From Burkholderiales bacterium (GTDB lineage Bacteria > Pseudomonadota > Gammaproteobacteria > Burkholderiales > SG8-39), in NCBI GenBank assembly GCA_017880745.1, contig JADGRR010000063.1:1-10328 (forward strand): DNA of 10,328 nt. The letters run 5' to 3'. The translations under genes were made by a program, and so were the position numbers. Each line of letters opens with the position of its first letter. Within the stretch, counting starts at the first letter, position 1. Shown in pieces: positions 5,183 to 10,328 of the stretch. The notes under the pieces are model-generated. The model did no database searches, was not told the origin of the DNA, and worked only from the letters and a program-made list of their open reading frames with translations.

Positions 5183-5974
5183 ATGTTTCAGAAATGCCCA
5201 AGATGCAGCACCGCGCTCGATCCCGGCGCTGCCGGATCGAACGCATGCTGCCCCGCTTGCGGGCTGGTTTTCGCCAAGTACCTGCAGGCGCAGCAGGGCA
5301 AAGCTGCGCGCGCGCCCGCTTCGCATCCTGCGCTTGCGCCCGAGCCGGGAGCCGCACCGGCGGCAGATCGCCCCGCACTGCGCGCCCGGCTGCTGTATGT
5401 GCCGGCGCGCGTGGACAGCATCGGTTTTTACGGCCGCTGCGCCGTCTACCTGTTGTTTTTCGTCTGGGGCTGGCGCCTGTATGCCATGGACATCGGCGAC
5501 GCCGACATCATGGGCTCGTTCATGCACCTGATCGTGCTTCCGATCCACGAGGCTGGACACTTGCTGTTCATCCCCTTTGGCCGCTTCATGACCGTGCTCG
5601 GCGGCAGCCTGTTGCAGGTGCTGTTGCCGCTCATCCTGATGGCCTCGTTCGTGTTCGGCTTCGGCGGCAGCCGGCGCGACAACTTCGCTGCATCGCTCAT
5701 GCTGTGGTGGGCCGCGGTTTCCATCATCGACGTGGCGCCCTACATCTGGGACGCGTTCGATCCGAAGATGATGCTGCTCGGCGGGCAAACCGGCGCCGAG
5801 TCCGACGGCCACGACTGGCAGAACATCCTCGGCGATCTGGGGCTGATCAGGCGGGCGCATTTGATCGCGGGCATTGCGCACAAGCTGGGACTCGTCGTGA
5901 TGCTCGTTGCCTACGCCTGGGGCGCGGCGCTGCTCATCCTGCAGTTCCGTCGTCCCGATGGTGACGCTATCTGA
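5183..5974 (+). CDS. zinc-ribbon membrane protein with HEAGH motif (M50-like)
   Basis: A 263-residue protein of unknown function. The N-terminus is a zinc ribbon with C5-x2-C8 and C23-x2-C26, followed by an Ala/Pro-rich linker (about 38-66). The rest is membrane-embedded, with likely segments near 83-100, 110-132, 139-160, 168-188 and 232-254. Residues 122-126 are HEAGH, the HExxH zinc-protease signature, placed inside a hydrophobic stretch as in site-2-protease-like (M50) enzymes. GGSLLQVLLPL follows at about 140-150, and D184 in SIIDVAPYIWD is a possible third metal ligand. This suggests an intramembrane or membrane-associated metalloprotease, but no substrate can be named and activity is inferred. 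The start ATG has ggagag (5168-5173) nine bases upstream. hflX follows after 30 bases and may be co-transcribed. Confidence 0.75.
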   Translation: MFQKCPRCSTALDPGAAGSNACCPACGLVFAKYLQAQQGKAARAPASHPALAPEPGAAPAADRPALRARLLYVPARVDSIGFYGRCAVYLLFFVWGWRLYAMDIGDADIMGSFMHLIVLPIHEAGHLLFIPFGRFMTVLGGSLLQVLLPLILMASFVFGFGGSRRDNFAASLMLWWAAVSIIDVAPYIWDAFDPKMMLLGGQTGAESDGHDWQNILGDLGLIRRAHLIAGIAHKLGLVVMLVAYAWGAALLILQFRRPDGDAI

Positions 5975-6004
5975 CCTAGCCCACTCACGAGAAGCAATCT
6001 CCGC

Positions 6005-7327
6005 ATGCAAACAGCAGTCAAAGAGACGACCAAGTACGCCGTCGTGGCGGCCGTGCAGTTGCCGAGCGTGAGCGACATCGAGTTCGAGGCGTCGTTGGCC
6101 GAGCTGCGCGATCTCGCAAAGACATTGGGATTCAAGGTCACGCGCACGTTCACGCAGAAGCGCTCGGCCTTCGATTCGGCGGCGTACCTGGGCTTCGGGA
6201 AGCGGGAGGAGATACGCTGCTTCGTGAACGAACCCGAGGGCGCTGACTCTGACCCCGGCCGCGTCGACGTCGTCTTCATCGATCACGAGATTTCGCCATC
6301 GCAGGCGCGCAACCTCGAAAAGGAGGTCGGTTGCGAGGTGATGGATCGCACCATGGTCATCCTGGATATCTTCCACCGCAACGCGCGTTCCCGCGCCGCA
6401 CGCGCACAGGTAGAGATCGCGCGCCTCGGCTACATGGCGCCGCGCCTGCGCGAGATGGCGAAGCTCGCTGGCCCGCAAGGACGGCAGCGCAGCGGCACAG
6501 GCGGCCGCGGTGCCGGCGAATCGCACACCGAGCTGGACAAACGAAAAATCCGTGACCGTATCGCCGAACTGCAGCAGGAAATAGCCGCGATGGATGTCGA
6601 GCGCAAAACGCAGCGCTCGCGGCGGCAAGAGCGCCAAGGGCTCGCCAACGTGGCGCTCGTCGGCTACACGAACGCGGGAAAGTCCACCTTGATGCGGGCA
6701 CTCACAGGCAGCGAGGTGCTCGTCGAAGACAAACTCTTCGCTACGCTCGACACTACCGTGCGCGCTCTGCGCCCCGAGAGCGTGCCACGCGTGCTCATCA
6801 GCGACACGGTCGGCTTTATCAAGAACCTGCCGCACGGGCTCGTTGCATCGTTCAAGTCAACACTCGAGGAGGCGCTTGATGCGGCGCTCCTTCTGCATGT
6901 CATCGACGCGAGCGATCCCGGGTTTGAACGTCAGCTTGAGGTAACTGACGAAGTGCTTGACGAGATCGGTGCGGAAGCAGTGCCACGCATCCGAGTCTTC
7001 AACAAGATCGACCAGGTCGGCGACGTAGCGGCGCAAGTGGAACGTGAAGCGATGCTGCATGCGAAGTACCCGGATTGCATCGTGATGAGTGCGCACCGCA
7101 ATGACGACGTCGCGATGCTGCACCAGGCGATAGTCGCATTTTTCCAACAGGATCTCGTCGAAGCCGAGCTTTTTCTTCCCTGGTCGGCACAGAAACTGCG
7201 CGGCGAAATCTTTTCGAGTTGTGAGGTGCTGGAAGAGCGCACCGACGGTGAGGGCGCGTTCTTACGCGTCCGCGGCGAGCGCGAAGCGGTGAAATGCCTT
7301 TCCGAACAGCTCAGCCAAACGAGCTGA
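6005..7327 (+). CDS. hflX: GTPase HflX
   Basis: A 440-residue ribosome-associated GTPase of the HflX family, which in other bacteria binds the 50S subunit and splits stalled or stressed ribosomes. The N-terminal HflX domain (about 10-180) includes VVFIDHEISPSQARNLEK and DRTMVILDIF..NARSRAARAQVE. The G domain has G1 GYTNAGKS (220-227), G2 around ATLDTT (246-251), G3 DTVGFI (267-272), G4 NKID (333-336) and G5 SAH (362-364). The glycine-rich link before the G domain reads GGRGAGESHTELDKRKIRDRI, whereas the common gammaproteobacterial type has 'RGPGETQLE', so this belongs to another HflX subgroup. It is not next to hfq, its usual neighbour in many proteobacteria; an adjacent zinc-ribbon gene ends 30 bases upstream. 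The ribosome binding site is weak (gagaag about 10 bases before the ATG). The function call is confident. Confidence 0.93.
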   Translation: MQTAVKETTKYAVVAAVQLPSVSDIEFEASLAELRDLAKTLGFKVTRTFTQKRSAFDSAAYLGFGKREEIRCFVNEPEGADSDPGRVDVVFIDHEISPSQARNLEKEVGCEVMDRTMVILDIFHRNARSRAARAQVEIARLGYMAPRLREMAKLAGPQGRQRSGTGGRGAGESHTELDKRKIRDRIAELQQEIAAMDVERKTQRSRRQERQGLANVALVGYTNAGKSTLMRALTGSEVLVEDKLFATLDTTVRALRPESVPRVLISDTVGFIKNLPHGLVASFKSTLEEALDAALLLHVIDASDPGFERQLEVTDEVLDEIGAEAVPRIRVFNKIDQVGDVAAQVEREAMLHAKYPDCIVMSAHRNDDVAMLHQAIVAFFQQDLVEAELFLPWSAQKLRGEIFSSCEVLEERTDGEGAFLRVRGEREAVKCLSEQLSQTS

Positions 7328-7528
7328 ATTCAGGATGTTTGCACCACCAAATTGCCCTTGGACAGGACTCTGGGGCATTCTTCTATAGGCATGTCGAAAT
7401 CAATCGGGCACTGCTGGCTGTCGTGGCCGACGGCCGAACTTCGGCCCAAGCGGACGGTCGCATTGTGTGGACGGCCCACCCGGGCGGGCGAGTCAGGCGG
7501 GCGTGATCCATGCGGACGGCTAAAGAAC
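7328..7528. other. intergenic stretch after hflX, no gene seen
   Basis: About 200 bases between the convergent genes hflX and the small coiled-coil protein. No frame here has coding character or a recognisable match. A small perfect hairpin, ggccga-act-tcggcc (7432-7446), lies about 105 bases after the hflX stop, and a GC-rich near-palindrome (gcccacccgggcgggc) lies near 7477-7492. Neither has a T-run. They may mark the end of one or both transcripts. Confidence 0.4.
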
Positions 7529-7771
7529 TCACCCCTTCGTCTTCAACTTTCCGTCGTTCGCCGCAATGAATGTCCGGATGTCATCCGACATATCCAAAAG
7601 CTTGAGCCACTGCTCCTTGTACAGGGTCACCGGGAAACGCCCCATCCCGTATATCGAGAGCGCACCCTTCTCGCTGACTTTCATGGTTATGCCAGTGGCA
7701 GCCCCTTTTTTGAGCGCAGCGTTCTCGCTACGCAGTCGCTCCAACTCAGCTTTCAGATCTTCGTCCGACAT
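7529..7771 (-). CDS. small coiled-coil conserved hypothetical protein
   Basis: An 80-residue protein. Residues 4-22 (DLKAELERLRSENAALKKG) form a short leucine-zipper-like heptad helix, likely a dimerisation stem. The rest (TMKVSEKGALSIYGMGRFPV, then TLYKEQWLKLLDMSDDI) looks like a small beta-rich domain followed by a helix. I recall similar short proteins annotated as hypothetical in several bacterial phyla, without a function. It has no signal, membrane segment or metal motif. The start is supported by AAGGAG six bases before the ATG and by a plausible promoter 35-70 bases upstream. It is a single-gene unit, convergent with hflX. Real gene: likely. Function: unknown. Confidence 0.8.
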   Translation of the reverse strand: MSDEDLKAELERLRSENAALKKGAATGITMKVSEKGALSIYGMGRFPVTLYKEQWLKLLDMSDDIRTFIAANDGKLKTKG

Positions 7772-7812
7772 TGCCGCTCCTTGCCAATTGAGAATGAGGC
7801 ATCTGTGGGAAG

Positions 7813-7841
7813 AGTCTATCCGGGGCGAATGTCAGGTTCAA
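7813..7841 (-). promoter_or_regulatory. candidate sigma70 promoter of the small coiled-coil gene
   Basis: Read on the minus strand, TTGAAC (7841-7836) and TAGACT (7818-7813) are separated by 17 bases; each matches its sigma70 hexamer at 4 of 6 positions. The predicted start, near 7806, leaves a leader of about 35 bases before the ATG at 7771. Confidence 0.4.
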
Positions 7842-7981
7842 GCTGTTCTTGAGACTCCGTCCTGACCCCCGCCCGCTTGCGCAGCACCAGCCGCTACGAT
7901 ACAGGTAATCCCATGCTTACCCATACCCCTGCTCCAAATCCGGCCGACCTGGTTTCTCTTCAATTGTTACCTGCACCCGGT

Positions 7982-9250
7982 TCATTGCGGCCCCGGGATT
8001 GGCGCCGAGGACACAGCCCGGTCGGAGATTATGCGACGCTCCGCGAGCGATTTGATGTCCTGCTCGCGTAGGCCTATTTCAGTGAGGATCTCGCGCGTGT
8101 GCTCCCCCAGCCGCGGCGCTGGAGTTCGCGTTACCTTGGGATGCCCTTCGATCTGCAGCGGCGTGTCTACAGTGCGCACGCGACCGAGCACAGGATCGTC
8201 GATCTCCACGAACACGCCGTTAGCCGCCATCTGTTTGTCCGCGACCACGTCGTCGAAGGTGGCGACCACCGAGTAAGGCACGTCGGCCTCCTCGAGCGCG
8301 CGCTGCCAGTATTGCATGGGCTGGCTGGCGAAAATCCGGTCGCAGAGCTCGATGAGTTCGCGCATGCGCCCGTCCTTCAGGCGCTCTTCGAGCGTCGCAT
8401 AGCGCGGGTCGCTGGCGAGCTCGGGCCTGCCGATGGCGCGGCAAACCTTCGGCCAGTCACGCCGCGTATCCACGACGGCCATCTTGAACAGACGCCGGTC
8501 GCCGGCACGGTAGTAGACGCCGGTAAAGCTGCGGGCGTTCTCGCGCGGCCGACGCTCGAGGAACTGCGCGCCGAGCAGCTTCGCTTGGATCATCACCGAG
8601 TTCGACCAAGCGCCGCTCGCGAGCAGCGAAACCGAGACGCGCGTGCCGCGACCGCTGCGCTCGCGCGCGAACAGCGCGAGCAGCACTGCGGACAGCAGCG
8701 CCATGCCGGTCGGATGGTCCCCCGCACCGTAGCCCGGCGACCCCAGCCAGCCCTCGGTGGGGAACAGGCCCGCCTCGATGCCCGAGCGCGACCAGTAGCA
8801 GATCGTGTCGAAGCCCGGCTTGTCGATCTCATCGCCCGCGTCGCCGAACCCGGTGCCGTGCGCGTAGACCAGGCGCGGATTGATCGCCTGCAGCTCGGGC
8901 CAGCCCAGACCGAGGCCCTCGAGCGACTTCGGGCGGTGGTTGGTGAGGAACACATCGGCACCCTCTACAAGGCGGCGCAGGATATCGCGCGCTTCGGGCG
9001 CCTTCAGGTCGATCGACAGGCTGCGCTTGCTGCGATTGTCGGGCAGAAAGCAGTACTCGTAGTCCAGTACCGGCATGCCCGGAATGTGATGGCCGCGTCG
9101 GTTCAGGTCGCCTTCGATCGGCTCGAGCTTGATCACCTGGGCGCCGTAGTCGGCGAGCGCCGCGCCCACCGACGGCACCATGACCATCGAGGCCGCCTCG
9201 AGCACACGGATTCCCGAAAGAAGACCTGCTTCCTGCGGCGACAGCGCCAT
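7982..9250 (-). CDS. CaiB/BaiF family (class III) CoA-transferase
   Basis: A 422-residue cytosolic enzyme of the family III CoA-transferases, which move CoA between carboxylic acids through an aspartyl-CoA intermediate. The N-terminus (LLSGIRVLEAASMVMVPSVG) and ALADYGAQVIKLEPIEGD (31-48) are the usual start and Rossmann segment. NRSKRSLSIDL and DVFLTNHRPKSLEGLGLGW follow in the family order. The nucleophile is D178, in GAGDHPTGMALLSAVLLAL, aligned with D169 of formyl-CoA transferase from family knowledge. RSGRGTRVSVSLL and the C-terminal TPAPRLGEHTREIL are also diagnostic. ATG at 9250 has GGAGG eight bases upstream. No neighbouring pathway gene reveals the substrate, so carnitine-, oxalate- or bile-acid-type names are not justified. 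The gene stands alone, with transposase debris upstream of it. Confidence 0.92.
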   Translation of the reverse strand: MALSPQEAGLLSGIRVLEAASMVMVPSVGAALADYGAQVIKLEPIEGDLNRRGHHIPGMPVLDYEYCFLPDNRSKRSLSIDLKAPEARDILRRLVEGADVFLTNHRPKSLEGLGLGWPELQAINPRLVYAHGTGFGDAGDEIDKPGFDTICYWSRSGIEAGLFPTEGWLGSPGYGAGDHPTGMALLSAVLLALFARERSGRGTRVSVSLLASGAWSNSVMIQAKLLGAQFLERRPRENARSFTGVYYRAGDRRLFKMAVVDTRRDWPKVCRAIGRPELASDPRYATLEERLKDGRMRELIELCDRIFASQPMQYWQRALEEADVPYSVVATFDDVVADKQMAANGVFVEIDDPVLGRVRTVDTPLQIEGHPKVTRTPAPRLGEHTREILTEIGLREQDIKSLAERRIISDRAVSSAPIPGPQ

Positions 9251-9366
9251 ACGTCATTCCTCCACTGAGACGCGAAATGTCACGTATCCCCGTGGGGCAG
9301 TAGCGACAGGGATCTGCTTCATTTCCGGGTCCGCGAATGACCTCTATTGGCGGCAGGCCCAACGGG
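9251..9366. other. leader region of the CoA-transferase, no gene seen
   Basis: Between the transposase remnant and the CoA-transferase start. It holds the ribosome binding site (GGAGG on the minus strand, eight bases before 9250). A TTGACC directly at the end of the remnant (minus strand, about 9371-9366) could be a -35 box, but no matching -10 box at proper spacing is convincing. A short ccccgtgggg palindrome is at 9288-9297. Confidence 0.35.
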
Positions 9367-9453
9367 TCAACGCAACACGGCCCTTAGTCTATCGGCAGGG
9401 GTTTCAAACTCCAAGGTCTTTCTGGGGTGTTGGATCAAGCACAATGCGTGCGC
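9367..9453 (-). mobile_element. eroded C-terminus of an IS30-type transposase
   Basis: Minus-strand translation ending at TGA (9369-9367) gives RKTLEFETPADRLRAVLR, closely like the conserved end of IS30-family transposases ('LN.RPRKTL.F.TP...'). It is preceded by AHALCLIQHP, where the expected 'LNxRP' is damaged. The catalytic DDE region and the rest of the element are absent. The sequence after the stop (down to about 9335) may hold the adjoining IS end but no matching inverted repeat was found. The remnant sits about 115 bases upstream of the CoA-transferase. The call rests on about 20 residues, recognised by memory. Confidence 0.55.
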
Positions 9454-9457
9454 GCCT

Positions 9458-9577
9458 TCACTCGAGCAGCTTGACCAGAATCGCCGGCAGCGGCGCGAAG
9501 GTACCGTCCGCGCGAAAAACTTCTCCTGAACCTTTACTGCAGCGCGACGGGATCCGCCGAATCCGAATGCCCGCCAT
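9458..9577 (-). CDS. possible 39-residue ORF downstream of the HAD gene
   Basis: An ATG (9577) lies two bases after the stop of the HAD gene and opens a 39-codon frame ending TGA at 9458. It encodes MAGIRIRRIPSRCSKGSGEV, then FRADGTFAPLPAILVKLLE. The second half has codon use and composition like real protein; the first half is Arg-rich and could be read-through noise. I do not recognise it. It may be a small translationally coupled gene, or the end of a larger gene whose front was lost when the nearby IS inserted. No independent ribosome binding site is clear. Confidence 0.3.
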   Translation of the reverse strand: MAGIRIRRIPSRCSKGSGEVFRADGTFAPLPAILVKLLE

Positions 9578-9579
9578 GC

Positions 9580-10260
9580 CTATGCCGGCTCCAGGATTTC
9601 TGCTAACCGGGCGTGCGAGGACAGCAGGCGGTCCGGCCAGTGCGCTGACAGCGTGGCGCTGTCTCCCGCGCCGCTGAGCACCGCCACTGAGCGCACGCCT
9701 GCCGCGCGGCTTGCCTGAATGTCCACCGGGGTATCACCCACGTAGAGCGCCGCGTCGGGCGCAACGCCCAGTTCCCTCAGGCATTTGACGATGCCCTCCG
9801 GATCCGGCTTGCGCCTGGATACATCCGCACCCAGGACGATCGAGTCGAACCGGTCCAGGATACCGTCCTTGCGCAGCAGCTCAAGCACTTCAGGCCGGGC
9901 GCCGCTCACGATGCCAAGCCTGATGCCCAGCCGCTTTATTGCATCCAGTGTCCGGGCAATTCCTTCGAATACCTTGCCGTGCTCGCGCAGTACGCGGGGC
10001 CACTCGCGCCCGGCATGCGCGGACAGCGCTTTCATTATCGCATCCGCGTCGTTCCGATCCGCCGGCACCACGCCCTTCCAGAAGTTGCTTCCGGTGGCGA
10101 GCGAGTGGCGCACCTGCCGCTCGGTCACTTCCAGTCCGTGCAGTTGGGCAGCGACTCGCGCGACCTCCAGGTAGGCGCCCACCGAATCGATCAGCGTGCC
10201 GTCCAGATCGAACAGAACCGCCTTCGCGACGAAGGGCCGGCACAACTCCACTGTGAGCAA
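9580..10260 (-). CDS. HAD-superfamily phosphatase (phosphoglycolate phosphatase-like)
   Basis: A haloacid dehalogenase-type hydrolase (subfamily IA) that probably dephosphorylates a small cytosolic metabolite. Motif I is FDLDGTLIDS with D18 as nucleophile and D20 as general acid/base. Motif II is the serine of IVSGA (S119), motif III is K151 in SRRKPDPEG, and motif IV is VGDTPVDIQASRAAG (D176, D180). A helical cap domain lies between about 30 and 95. The length of about 215-226 residues fits Gph-like enzymes, but substrate cannot be told from motifs. The start is uncertain: TTG 10260, GTG 10251 and TTG 10245 are possible and none has a good ribosome binding site. The frame stays open upstream to the window edge (reading HEFYLAPFEVLTLDESA), so the protein may be longer or fused to an upstream domain. 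Confidence 0.85.
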   Translation of the reverse strand: MLTVELCRPFVAKAVLFDLDGTLIDSVGAYLEVARVAAQLHGLEVTERQVRHSLATGSNFWKGVVPADRNDADAIMKALSAHAGREWPRVLREHGKVFEGIARTLDAIKRLGIRLGIVSGARPEVLELLRKDGILDRFDSIVLGADVSRRKPDPEGIVKCLRELGVAPDAALYVGDTPVDIQASRAAGVRSVAVLSGAGDSATLSAHWPDRLLSSHARLAEILEPA

Positions 10261-10328
10261 AGCGCTTTCGTCGAGCGTGAGGACCTCGAAGGGGGCGAGA
10301 TAAAACTCATGTGCCTCTTGCGCATGAA

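Noticed and set aside
5075..6835. Very long minus-strand open frame (586 codons) opposite the zinc-ribbon gene and hflX
   Set aside because: It runs antisense to two genes with clear motifs and its translation is low-complexity (H/R/Q/A-rich), as expected for the opposite strand of GC-rich genes.
7913..8071. 52-codon plus-strand frame (MLTHTPAPNPADLV...) overlapping the end of the CoA-transferase
   Set aside because: It is antisense to the CoA-transferase for over half its length, has only a weak ribosome binding site, and matches nothing I recognise.
8099..9268. 389-codon plus-strand open frame opposite the CoA-transferase
   Set aside because: The minus strand holds a full-length CaiB/BaiF protein with its catalytic aspartate and ribosome binding site; the antisense translation shows no recognisable motif.

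Overview
The window reads as a chromosomal segment of a GC-rich betaproteobacterium (Burkholderiales/Nitrosomonadales-like). The evidence is a class II dihydroorotase tail, a type A RNase P RNA, the run ilvE - CHCC zinc-finger protein - waaF, a sigma54/NtrC-type nitrogen promoter, and genes spaced as in a compact proteobacterial genome. The genus cannot be fixed from the sequence. Most genes are housekeeping. The unusual material lies in a broken nitrate/nitrite assimilation locus and in several intergenic structures.

Layout. 1-1152 (+): the end of pyrC followed at once by a DUF3025 protein. 1231-1590 (+): rnpB. 1600-2591 (+): a nitrogen-assimilation control region (two NtrC-like sites and a sigma54 -24/-12 promoter) driving a 157-codon chimeric remnant, which begins like assimilatory nitrate reductase NasA and ends like the tail of nitrite reductase NirB, then an intact nirD. 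2602-4995 (-): the operon ilvE - zf-CHCC - waaF, convergent with nirD. ilvE carries a Lys/Ala-rich C-terminal extension and has a perfect 19-bp hairpin just before its ribosome binding site. 5183-7327 (+): a zinc-ribbon membrane protein with an HEAGH motif, then an HflX-type GTPase. 7529-7771 (-): a small coiled-coil protein. 7982-9250 (-): a family III (CaiB/BaiF) CoA-transferase. 9251-9579: mostly non-coding, holding the eroded C-terminus of an IS30-type transposase and a possible 39-codon ORF. 9580 to the right edge (-): a HAD-superfamily phosphatase.

How the genes relate. The clearest regulatory story is nitrogen assimilation. The candidate NtrC sites centre about 140 and 109 bases before the predicted sigma54 start, which is the spacing known from the enterobacterial glnA enhancer. 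The structural genes they should control have collapsed by what look like two in-frame internal deletions, leaving the [4Fe-4S] motif, a scrap of the middle of NasA, a NirB-like tail and nirD. ilvE, zf-CHCC and waaF join amino-acid synthesis and LPS inner-core synthesis in one transcription unit. No CRISPR array, phage module, tRNA or intact mobile element was seen. The best candidates for something undescribed are the chimeric nas/nir gene under intact control, the ilvE leader hairpin with its nested palindromes, the histone-H1-like tail on IlvE, and the zinc-ribbon/HEAGH membrane protein.
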